From assembly GCA_900771975.1 (NCBI GenBank), contig CAAGPV010000014.1:30512-94511 (forward strand): 64,000 bases of DNA, read 5' to 3'. The stretch is from an uncultured Prevotella sp. (GTDB lineage Bacteria; Bacteroidota; Bacteroidia; Bacteroidales; Bacteroidaceae). Shown here piece after piece: positions 58,183 to 64,000 of this stretch. The position numbers were made by a program, and so were the translations under genes. The notes beneath the pieces were generated by a model. The model made no database searches and was not told where the DNA came from. It saw nothing but the letters and a program-made list of their open reading frames with translations. Numbering within the stretch: the stretch's first letter is position 1; each line of letters opens with the position of its first letter.

Positions 58183-58773
58183 TTATAACGAATAAACTTC
58201 GCTACCGAGAAGACGGGGAATGATTTCAGCATCAAGAATGGAATCGTAATCCCAGAGACGGGCACCAAAATCTTTCTTCAGCTTCGCTACTGCCATTTTA
58301 TATGCCTCCTCGCCGTTCTCGGCATAGCCTTCGTACTCATAATATTTATATGAGAAATTGACGGTGGCATAAAGACAGACGGTAAAGGAACCCTTCGGCA
58401 TCGCAGCCAGTTTCTTGCGGCGCTCGTTGATTTCCCGAGCGATGCGCTGCTTCTCCTGTATCTCCTCATCCTGCTTGCGCTTGCGGTCTGCTGCCTCTTT
58501 CGCTATGATAGCCTTCTCGCACTCCTCTGGGGTATCAGCAAGGGCAGGATAGCAATAAATGAAGGATGAAGGGCTGCAGCCTGTAGTCTGCAATTTTCTG
58601 CCCGCCTGCTCGTCCTGATAGATCTTTTTCAGAAGGGCATGAACGTTGTCGTTAACCTCCAGCTTTCTGCCGCCAGGCTCGTTCTTGTCGGTCAGGCTAT
58701 TGATAAACTCCTCGGCTTTTTCTGCTGAACCGATGATTACTTTCTTATCGAAATATACAAAAAACTTCTTCAT
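58183..58773 (-). CDS. hypothetical protein, 196 aa
   Basis: I start at ATG 58773 (MKKFFVYFDKKVIIGSAEKA) because the codon further upstream is GTG. The middle is charged helix (QDEEIQEKQRIAREINERRK), and the C-terminal part has SFTVCLYATVNFSYKYYEYE, similar in style to the neighbouring 332-aa protein. Not recognised. Confidence 0.66.
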   Translation of the reverse strand: MKKFFVYFDKKVIIGSAEKAEEFINSLTDKNEPGGRKLEVNDNVHALLKKIYQDEQAGRKLQTTGCSPSSFIYCYPALADTPEECEKAIIAKEAADRKRKQDEEIQEKQRIAREINERRKKLAAMPKGSFTVCLYATVNFSYKYYEYEGYAENGEEAYKMAVAKLKKDFGARLWDYDSILDAEIIPRLLGSEVYSL

Positions 58774-58815
58774 GTTTCTGCGCTTCACCGTGATGCGCCT
58801 AGGGCTTAGATGTGA

Positions 58816-59226
58816 TTACTTATTTTCTTTATAGATATTTTCCTGGTCCTCGATAGCCTTTTCCAACGTCCAATCCGTCTTTGGGTAGATTCCCTCACAC
58901 AGGCCTGTATTGAAGTTGACGTACAAATTCTCGCCATCCTCTCTAACAGTAATCTCGCGTCCATTGTGTTCAATGTCCTGACCATCGTTCTCGAAGAGTT
59001 CCCAACCCACAGAAGTATATGACAATATATGCTCGCCATCTGTAGCATAGTCTTCATCGTCATAGCTTATGTCTTCTGAATCAGCTGTATATATCCATCC
59101 GTTTTTATCGCAGATGTCACGGATCAGTTCACAACAATCGTCTTCAGGATACTCCTCACAATAAGAGGTCAAAAACTCTCTGAGGTCGTCTAAGGTTACA
59201 ATGTTTTCACTTTTCATAGTCTTCAT
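58816..59226 (-). CDS. acidic hypothetical protein, 136 aa, related to the 63.5-kb gene
   Basis: A strongly acidic protein (YCEEYPEDDCCELIRDICDK, DSEDISYDDEDYATDGEHI) whose C-terminus (LEKAIEDQENIYKENK) matches LIEAINDQTNIYKEN at the end of the 87-aa product at 63507. The two seem to be paralogues of different length. Function unknown. Confidence 0.68.
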   Translation of the reverse strand: MKTMKSENIVTLDDLREFLTSYCEEYPEDDCCELIRDICDKNGWIYTADSEDISYDDEDYATDGEHILSYTSVGWELFENDGQDIEHNGREITVREDGENLYVNFNTGLCEGIYPKTDWTLEKAIEDQENIYKENK

Positions 59227-59288
59227 AATAAATGCCGCTTAACGGTTGCCGCCCGACCTAATGATTAATAATGTTTCTTTATCTGATG

Positions 59289-59320
59289 CAAAGGTAGCGA
59301 TTATTTTTGTAACTACCAAA
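59289..59320 (-). promoter_or_regulatory. Bacteroidetes promoter for the 58.8-kb gene block
   Basis: On the minus strand TTTG (59317-59320), 20 bp and TACCTTTG (59289-59296) form a full promoter. The leader after it contains AAAGAAACATTATTAATCA and a GGCGGCA word that recur before the 63086 gene. Confidence 0.75.
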
Positions 59321-59440
59321 TAAAAAGAACTTTTATTCAAAGTAAAATACACCTTTATTATTTTCTTTGCATTTTCCCGTCAAACTCCACCGATGGCACG
59401 GTTTTTTTTCGTGCCTTCTGTGTCGTCTGTTTTTTCTCGT

Positions 59441-59489
59441 CGCCCATCCAGGAACTCGAACCTGGTGCCACGCCTTTCCGTGGTGGGCG
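59441..59489 (-). other. 49-nt tRNA-like three-way-junction element
   Basis: Read on the minus strand, the ends CGCCCA and TGGGCG pair. Inside are two hairpins, CCACG-GAAAGG-CGTGG and CCAGG-TTCGAGTT-CCTGG. The second resembles a tRNA T-arm beside an acceptor stem, but the D-arm is absent and the loop has 8 bases. It is not a normal tRNA. It may be a degenerate tRNA or a structured RNA or DNA signal. Confidence 0.45.
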
Positions 59490-59550
59490 TTGCGCTGCTC
59501 GCTATCCTCGCGGACTGCAAACAGCTAAACAAAAAATACTTAGATTATGA

Positions 59551-59802
59551 TTATACAAGATCCCGCCGAAGGAGTCGAGCCTTCGCAGGGCCGTGCCGGG
59601 CGCGGGATGGGGGATGGATTTTACGGCGCACACTTAATTCTACGGTTTCGCATTGTCGAATACACTTCTTTCTGAACTTGCAGATGCTATGCTTTTTCAG
59701 GTATCTCAGCTCTTTATCAGCTTCTTTCTCAGTATACTCTATTCCGTTGTACTCACGCCAATCACCTTCAATAAAGGCAAAAATGCTATAAAATTTTGTC
59801 AT
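59551..59802 (-). CDS. hypothetical protein, 83 aa
   Basis: The first 55 residues (FYSIFAFIEGDWREYNGIEY, then TEKEADKELRYLKKH) look like a real small domain. The last 25 (PPSRARHGPAKARLLRRDLV) are encoded by a GC-rich structured element, so the original end may have been replaced. The gene overlaps the next one by 4 bases at its start. Confidence 0.55.
   Translation of the reverse strand: MTKFYSIFAFIEGDWREYNGIEYTEKEADKELRYLKKHSICKFRKKCIRQCETVELSVRRKIHPPSRARHGPAKARLLRRDLV
59560..59608 (-). other. second 49-nt three-way-junction element with T-arm-like hairpin
   Basis: On the minus strand the 7-bp ends ATCCCGC/GCGGGAT pair and enclose CGAAGG-CTCGACT-CCTTCG next to the 3' strand, plus a weaker GC-rich arm. 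The size is the same 49 nt as the element 70 bp away. It resembles a tRNA acceptor and T-arm without the rest. Confidence 0.42.
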
Positions 59803-60164
59803 AATTCCGTCGTTTTTTTAAGGGTTCTTATAATATTCGTCTCATACCACACTGCCGCCTGTGCCATCGTGTCCTTCAGCTCCTCGATGATCTGCATGTG
59901 GTTGTCTTGCGTGATGGTAATATGCCGCTCCGGGTGTTGTCCGTCGTGGTCGCCGCTTGCAAGGTGGATGATGCAGAATGTGCGGTCGATGTCGTGATAG
60001 GCTACCATGCCTCGCTGCTTGAGAACTGCCACTGTGCGGTCGAAGTCTGCCGGAGTGGTCGGTATCACCTGCAACACGCTCCAGGGACGCTCCTGAGCCG
60101 TGAGGAGCGTCTGGCCTTCCAGCTGACTGAGCAGGAAGGAATGAATTGTTCTTGATGTTTTCAT
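59799..60164 (-). CDS. hypothetical protein, 121 aa
   Basis: A soluble alpha/beta protein (RTIHSFLLSQLEGQTLLTAQ, DFDRTVAVLKQRGMVAYHDI, HITITQDNHMQIIEELKDTM). It overlaps its neighbours by 4 bases on both sides, which indicates a coupled set of three genes. Function unknown. Confidence 0.66.
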   Translation of the reverse strand: MKTSRTIHSFLLSQLEGQTLLTAQERPWSVLQVIPTTPADFDRTVAVLKQRGMVAYHDIDRTFCIIHLASGDHDGQHPERHITITQDNHMQIIEELKDTMAQAAVWYETNIIRTLKKTTEL

Positions 60165-60583
60165 ACTGCAAAGTTAAGCGAAAGTTGACGGGTATCTACT
60201 TCTTGACGGCGGCTTTTTCTTCTGCTCGCCTTAATTCTCACTTCTCTTATAATGACATCCTGACGTTGCGATTCTGCCTCAATGTACTGTTTCTCCTCGC
60301 TGGTGAGCGGAGGCAGTACAAAGGACTCAAGGGCTTTTTTGAAGCGGTACTCGCTTACTTGCTCGTTGCCAATAAAGCAGTCAACACTCTGGTATGATCC
60401 GTGACGGAGGCGAACCTTGCCTCCTTTCCATGTCATATTACCGATAGTGTAGCTCTTGTAATACCACAACAGACTGTGAAAAGTCAAAAACCATGATTTT
60501 GCCCAATGCTCAGCAGCATTTGCGCTGTTATCATAATAGTTTCCTCTTCTTTGCGCTTCGCGCTTAAACTCCTGTAAAGTCAT
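60161..60583 (-). CDS. hypothetical protein with clamp-binding-like C-terminus, 140 aa
   Basis: I start at ATG 60583 (MTLQEFKREAQRRGNYYDNS), since the upstream extension runs through a palindrome. The protein is basic with tryptophan/tyrosine-rich SWFLTFHSLLWYYKSY. It ends TRQLSLNFAV, close to the QLSLF clamp-binding consensus. Function unknown. Confidence 0.62.
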   Translation of the reverse strand: MTLQEFKREAQRRGNYYDNSANAAEHWAKSWFLTFHSLLWYYKSYTIGNMTWKGGKVRLRHGSYQSVDCFIGNEQVSEYRFKKALESFVLPPLTSEEKQYIEAESQRQDVIIREVRIKASRRKSRRQEVDTRQLSLNFAV

Positions 60584-60613
60584 AATCCTTAGTATTTTTA
60601 ATGGTCTATAATA

Positions 60614-60630
60614 TGGGGCAAATTGCCCCA
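60614..60630. promoter_or_regulatory. 17-bp perfect palindrome, possible operator
   Basis: TGGGGCAAATTGCCCCA is an exact inverted repeat (8+1+8) immediately downstream of the N6-methylase stop and upstream of the 140-aa gene. It may be an operator or a short mRNA hairpin. Confidence 0.5.
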
Positions 60631-60637
60631 TGATACC

Positions 60638-61321
60638 TTATTTCTGATTTTCCGCTAATACCGTTCTCACGCTATAATAAGGCGTGTTAAACGGATATTT
60701 AACCTCGTTGATATAATACACCACCGTCGGCTCGCTCATGCGCAATGTGTCGCGACACTCCACACGACCATACATGCCATGAACCATAAAGTTTAATGCG
60801 CACATCTTGCAAGCAATAGGATCGCTGTCTTGTGCCACATACTCGAAGCGGCGACCGGCCGAATGGTCCAGCTTGCTCTTCTCCATGTAGTGAGCCAAGA
60901 GCAAACGTCCGCTACCTGCTGCGCAGTCGTTCACCTTGCCATGATCCCCGGCTCCCAGTGTGCTAAACCGTGCCATGAGTTCCGACACACTCTGAGGCGT
61001 AAAAAACTGCCCCGTCTTCGAGGCCTTGCCACGGCTCAGATACATTTCCTCGTACAGGTTGCCGAACACGTCCAGCCACTCGCCATGCTCCATCGCTGTT
61101 GCCACATCGTCGAGCCACTGGAAAGCGAGACAGGCAAAGTCTGGATTTTTCCGTGTGCAGCTCAAAACGTGCTGACTGTATTCAACGATGCCAGCCTTGA
61201 AAGCGTCAACGCTGAAGAACTCTATAAGGTAGTCGCAGAAGTCACTGAGAGCCGTTTCCTGCGGTCTGCTGTGCTTGTTTGCCTGTTCGGTCAATACGTC
61301 GATATATTTCTTTTTATCCAT
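60638..61321 (-). CDS. N6-DNA-methylase-like protein without NPPY motif
   Basis: The 227-aa protein has an HsdM-type helical start and GQFFTPQSVSELMAR (about residues 104-118). SAM-binding motif I is NDCAAGSGRLLLAH (about 130-143) and FEYVAQDSDPIACKM follows. The catalytic N/D-P-P-Y/F is absent where expected (DTLRMSEPTVVYYINE). Similar NPPY-less proteins occur in Bacteroidetes mobile elements. It may bind SAM or DNA without methylating it. Confidence 0.75.
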   Translation of the reverse strand: MDKKKYIDVLTEQANKHSRPQETALSDFCDYLIEFFSVDAFKAGIVEYSQHVLSCTRKNPDFACLAFQWLDDVATAMEHGEWLDVFGNLYEEMYLSRGKASKTGQFFTPQSVSELMARFSTLGAGDHGKVNDCAAGSGRLLLAHYMEKSKLDHSAGRRFEYVAQDSDPIACKMCALNFMVHGMYGRVECRDTLRMSEPTVVYYINEVKYPFNTPYYSVRTVLAENQK

Positions 61322-61360
61322 GATATTCTCAAAATTTTATGTGTTCTATAATAGGGTTAT

Positions 61361-61574
61361 TTAACTCCAGAAGTCTTCCTCCACAAAATGAACTCCGGCA
61401 AATTCCTCTTTTATATACTCGTCGCTTACAATATCGTCAGCACAAGCCATTTCGCCGTAGCTTGGTTCATGCCCGAGCACGTTCTCAAGAACGGCTATTT
61501 TCAGTTGCTCGCGCTGTGAAAATAAAACCCAAAAGGGCGGCCGTACTGGTACGGCTTAAAGCTGCGTCTTTCAT
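61361..61574 (-). pseudogene. small acidic gene, apparently frameshifted
   Basis: A coding-like tail (REQLKIAVLENVLGHEPSYG, ACADDIVSDEYIKEEFAG, then FVEEDFWS) ends at 61361 but has no start in its frame. A plausible start ATG at 61574 (MKDAALSRTSTAALLG) is in a frame that stops early. One base change in the T/G-rich stretch between them would join the two parts. Confidence 0.45.
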
Positions 61575-61606
61575 AATTCCGTGTTTTAAAATCGTTACTA
61601 TAACAG

Positions 61607-61658
61607 AGGCCGCCGGGGTGCATGATACCCCAGCCGGGCCTGGATACCCGCGCGGCCT
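61607..61658 (-). repeat. GC-rich three-way-junction element, copy 1
   Basis: On the minus strand AGGCCGC/GCGGCCT closes a structure with arms CGGG-TATCCAGG-CCCG and GGGGT-ATCATGC-ACCCC. A near-identical copy lies at 62166-62218, and differences fall in the loops. It lies between minus-strand genes. Confidence 0.65.
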
Positions 61659-61695
61659 AAAAAATCTATAAGGTATTAAAATGTTTATGATAGCT

Positions 61696-62133
61696 TTACA
61701 TTGCCACCATGATTGCCACGGCGGAACCCACGGCCTTTACCTCGTCCATTGTTTCAAGGTGCGGGGTGTGCTTGCTTACAAACTCCCTTTGCTCATCGCT
61801 CAAGGCATTGAAGTTTGCCGTGAACGCCTTTATAAAACGGGTGGTCTTTTCTCTTTCATTGAGGGCAATTGCCTCAATTTCAAGCTCGAGGGCGGCGCGC
61901 ACCGCTTTCGGAAACTTTGCCATGGCTCTATAAAGAACCGACTCGTAGTTGAAACGTTCCCAGGTGCGATTGTAATAACTTACTCGTGTGTGTTCGCCGT
62001 CTTTGCCGAGGCCCCACACGTAAACATGATGGCAAAAGCTGTTGCGTGTGTAAGTCGTGGAGCAATAGAAAGAGACGCTTTGCCCGTTAACCGTGAACGT
62101 GTGTGTAACTCGATTGTAAATCTTTGTTGCCAT
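61696..62133 (-). CDS. hypothetical protein, 145 aa
   Basis: A basic protein with beta strands (THTFTVNGQSVSFYCSTTYT, FCHHVYVWGLGKDGEHTRVS) and a helical second half (MAKFPKAVRAALELEIEAIA). It is bracketed by the two copies of the GC-rich junction element. Not recognised. Confidence 0.68.
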   Translation of the reverse strand: MATKIYNRVTHTFTVNGQSVSFYCSTTYTRNSFCHHVYVWGLGKDGEHTRVSYYNRTWERFNYESVLYRAMAKFPKAVRAALELEIEAIALNEREKTTRFIKAFTANFNALSDEQREFVSKHTPHLETMDEVKAVGSAVAIMVAM

Positions 62134-62165
62134 AATATTGTAATTTTTAATTGTGTTTATAATAG

Positions 62166-62218
62166 AGGCCGCCGGGGTGGCATGATACCCCAGCCGGGCC
62201 TGGTTACCCGCGCGGCCT
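62166..62218 (-). repeat. GC-rich three-way-junction element, copy 2
   Basis: Same structure as 61607-61658, with arms CGGG-TAACCAGG-CCCG and GGGGT-ATCATGCC-ACCCC inside AGGCCGC/GCGGCCT. It begins just after the stop of the 97-aa gene and precedes the 145-aa gene start by about 35 bp, so it lies in that gene's leader. Confidence 0.65.
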
Positions 62219-62223
62219 GGCCG

Positions 62224-62517
62224 TTAATTGTCGGTTGCAAGATATTTCGCACACTCTATAATATATACGGCGTGTTCCTTTGCCACGGCGCGGCGATCGT
62301 CGACCGTTGGTCGGTTGTGGTCGTATTCTTGTACCATCTTTGCAGCCATGCAGATTATACGGCGCATGGAAGCACACAAAGACAGACGTTCAACAGATAC
62401 GGCCGCCCCTTTCCGAATTTTCTTTGCCAAACTGTTTTGCAAAGATTCTGTTATACTGTAGATGTCTCGAGAGTTATCGACATATATTTTTAATTGTTTT
62501 GCTGCTAATGTTTCCAT
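62224..62517 (-). CDS. hypothetical helical protein, 97 aa
   Basis: A helical protein (YSITESLQNSLAKKIRKGAA, LSLCASMRRIICMAAKMVQE). It has the TATAGA leader. Between it and the next gene lies a small GC-rich structure (62552-62576) and a palindrome. Function unknown. Confidence 0.66.
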   Translation of the reverse strand: METLAAKQLKIYVDNSRDIYSITESLQNSLAKKIRKGAAVSVERLSLCASMRRIICMAAKMVQEYDHNRPTVDDRRAVAKEHAVYIIECAKYLATDN

Positions 62518-62617
62518 ATTTCTATAATATTAAAATGTTCTATAATATACCGCAGGGATACCCGCCACGGCGCGTTTTTTTAGTTAAAACCTTGTAGTTA
62601 TGCAAAGTTAGATGAGA

Positions 62618-62634
62618 GACCGGCGCCGCCGGTC
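62618..62634. repeat. GC palindrome GAC-CGGCG-C-CGCCG-GTC, copy 1
   Basis: A perfect inverted repeat GACCGGCGCCGCCGGTC, followed on the plus strand by CCTGGTTATT, located 11 bp after the stop of the 125-aa gene. It recurs at 63056-63074. Confidence 0.65.
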
Positions 62635-62645
62635 CCTGGTTATTT

Positions 62646-63023
62646 CTATTTTTGCAAACTTGCTATAAATTCGTTTTTTGCTTCCAAAGATTTTTTTTTC
62701 GGATGTTCAAGTAAAAAAGCGTCTACAAACTTTTTGTAGTTTTTAACACAGTCGCTTTTTACTTTGCCTTTCAAAAAAACACGTTCACCACACGCACCAC
62801 CACGAGGCGAAACGTTCATATTTCCACACGCAACCTTTAAACGATACAAAACGTTTATAACGTCAAATGTTTCAACGTGTTTTGTGTTTTTGTCACTGTA
62901 TCCAGTTGTAGCTATACCAAAAACAGCAAGACGGCAAATTGCTTTATACACGCGTGAATTTTTACGGATTCCATAACGAAGCGGATTCTTTATAAAACCA
63001 TGTAATTTATCTATTTGTCTCAT
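62646..63023 (-). CDS. basic hypothetical protein, 125 aa
   Basis: A lysine-rich protein (LHGFIKNPLRYGIRKNSRVY, KGKVKSDCVKNYKKFVDAFL). Codon use is noticeably more A/T rich than in the central genes, as for its right-hand neighbours. Not recognised. Confidence 0.65.
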   Translation of the reverse strand: MRQIDKLHGFIKNPLRYGIRKNSRVYKAICRLAVFGIATTGYSDKNTKHVETFDVINVLYRLKVACGNMNVSPRGGACGERVFLKGKVKSDCVKNYKKFVDAFLLEHPKKKSLEAKNEFIASLQK

Positions 63024-63055
63024 AATTATAATTATAAAAAAATTGTTTGAAGTAA

Positions 63056-63074
63056 GGACCGGCGCCGCCGGTCC
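63056..63074. repeat. GC palindrome, copy 2
   Basis: GGACCGGCGCCGCCGGTCC is a perfect 19-bp inverted repeat. Like copy 1 it lies shortly after a gene stop, here that of the 115-aa gene, and before the next minus-strand start. It lacks a T-run, so it is not a standard terminator. Confidence 0.65.
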
Positions 63075-63085
63075 TGGTTATTGTT

Positions 63086-63433
63086 TTATAAATCGATAGG
63101 TAAACCGTTTGCAAGATCAAAAATTGCAATTTGTTTGTTTATACGTCCAAGCTCAAGAGCGACACCCAAATCATCGACTATAACTGTAGCATCAAAATAA
63201 AACTGATTGTTGTCTCTATTGTACCAGCCGCCAAAAGCTTTTATTTCTGAATGCTCTGATACGTATTTAACAACGTTTGCCAGACCTTCCAAGCCGAAAA
63301 AATTTTGAGTATCTGCAACGGCTACAGCGTAACCGCGCTTAATAGGCTGCAATGTGCGTGCATCGACGGTATAACCGTCTTTGTTTAATGCTGCAATAGT
63401 GCTGAGTGCTATAATAATTTTTGTAGTATTCAT
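63086..63433 (-). CDS. hypothetical protein, 115 aa
   Basis: A 115-aa soluble alpha/beta protein. The leading KIIIALSTIAALNKDGYTVD is hydrophobic but not a clear signal peptide. The centre reads YAVAVADTQNFFGLEGLANV. Not recognised. Confidence 0.66.
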   Translation of the reverse strand: MNTTKIIIALSTIAALNKDGYTVDARTLQPIKRGYAVAVADTQNFFGLEGLANVVKYVSEHSEIKAFGGWYNRDNNQFYFDATVIVDDLGVALELGRINKQIAIFDLANGLPIDL

Positions 63434-63506
63434 ATTTTTTTATTGCCGTTTGTTTGCCGGGTGCCGCCCTTTCTGTGATGATTAATAATGTTTCTTTTCC
63501 TTTAAA

Positions 63507-63770
63507 TTAATTTTCTTTATAGATGTTCGTCTGATCGTTGATAGCTTCAATCAACGTCGAATCCGCTTTAGTGTATTCTCCATATCCTGCTCCGCAGTTG
63601 TTATCAACATACCAGAGTTCATCGTCCTCCTTGACGGTTGCGACATGATACATGCTGACACCTGCAAAGAAGGCATCCTGATCGTGATCGTAACAAACAT
63701 CAAAAGTTCCGTCTTCATTATTGCGATAGCAATAACCAGTCTTTTTTAACTCTTGCTCTATTGTTTTCAT
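63507..63770 (-). CDS. acidic hypothetical protein, 87 aa, related to the 58.8-kb gene
   Basis: An acidic protein (YRNNEDGTFDVCYDHDQDAF) whose C-terminal LIEAINDQTNIYKEN matches the end of the 136-aa product at 58816. It is the first gene after the promoter at 63811-63842. Function unknown. Confidence 0.68.
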   Translation of the reverse strand: MKTIEQELKKTGYCYRNNEDGTFDVCYDHDQDAFFAGVSMYHVATVKEDDELWYVDNNCGAGYGEYTKADSTLIEAINDQTNIYKEN

Positions 63771-63810
63771 ATCGTTTTAAGTTTAAATTAGTTGTTTCTT
63801 TTATCTGCTG

Positions 63811-63842
63811 CAAAAGTAATAACTTTATTTGTATCGTGCAAA
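63811..63842 (-). promoter_or_regulatory. Bacteroidetes promoter for the right-end block
   Basis: On the minus strand TTTG (63839-63842), 20 bp and TACTTTTG (63811-63818) form a full promoter 40 bp upstream of the 63507 gene. The bases after it (CAGATAAAAGAAAC) resemble the leader of the promoter at 59289-59320. The remaining 63843-64000 is A/T rich and shows no gene. Confidence 0.75.
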
Positions 63843-64000
63843 TAATTTTACTAAGAAATTTATGTTTTTATTTGCTTTTAACCTTTATAAACAAATATAT
63901 TTATATATTAAACACAATTTTACAAATCGCGAATTCAACTGGCAAGTGCAAATTTATAGAAAGATTTTAGAAAATCGCTCAATAGGTGTTTCAAAACCGA

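Noticed and set aside
59441..59608. Canonical tRNA genes
   Set aside because: The T-arm-like and acceptor-like stems are present, but D-arm and a proper anticodon arm are missing and one T-loop has eight bases.

Overview
The window looks like part of a gut Bacteroidetes (Prevotella/Bacteroides-type) phage that also behaves as a plasmid. Two things point to the host. Several promoters fit the Bacteroidetes form (TTTG, 19-20 bp, TAnnTTTG), and start sites lack Shine-Dalgarno sequences, with A/T-rich leaders instead. The phage character comes from a tape measure protein, a large terminase with a candidate small terminase, a holin-like protein and a u-spanin-like lipoprotein. The plasmid character comes from a Rep_3-type initiator beside eight 22-bp iterons around an AT-rich core, followed by a ParA and a ribbon-helix-helix-like partner. 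No integrase, portal or capsid gene was recognised, so the element probably extends beyond the window.

Layout. 1-13.7 kb (minus strand): hypothetical genes, MazG-like NTPase, ThyX, a guanylate-kinase-like enzyme and a primase-like protein, then a terminator, the tape measure gene, two tail-type genes and a holin-like gene. 13.9-20.1 kb (plus strand): frameshifted Dam-like methylase, candidate small terminase, a 22-bp periodic repeat, PAPS-reductase-like enzyme, a second adenine methylase and large terminase, closed by a terminator. 20.3-30.2 kb (minus): two radical SAM enzymes, coiled-coil genes, a circularly permuted C5 cytosine methyltransferase flanked by overlapping 43-61-codon genes, a YopX protein and RtcB with an in-frame TGA. 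30.4-46.5 kb (minus): many small early-type genes, sliding clamp, SSB-like protein, primase-helicase and exonuclease. 46.6-47.2 kb (plus): one putative regulator. 47.3-55 kb (minus): u-spanin, Rep, origin, ParA/partner, putative centromere and NAD-dependent DNA ligase. 55-64 kb (minus): XRE regulator, small accessory genes, an N6-methylase-like protein and GC-rich structured intergenic elements.

Together the genes give the element most of a replication machinery (initiator, primase-helicase, clamp, SSB, ligase, exonuclease), nucleotide metabolism (ThyX, Gmk, MazG), several DNA methylases, RNA repair (RtcB) and packaging. Two methylases and one unknown protein carry QLSLF-like clamp-binding motifs, which may tie DNA modification to the phage clamp.

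The two strongest unusual signals are these. First, at 56.94-57.17 kb a plus-strand promoter, opposed to all its neighbours, precedes a multi-hairpin transcript containing a solitary Cas12a-type CRISPR repeat. This is a candidate RNA anti-CRISPR or mini-CRISPR guide. Second, about ten tiny overlapping genes around the permuted C5 methyltransferase appear to be stand-alone copies of the segment that precedes motif IX in C5 methyltransferases. Three further periodic repeat arrays (11-bp, 22-bp and centromere-like) suggest additional protein-DNA control sites.
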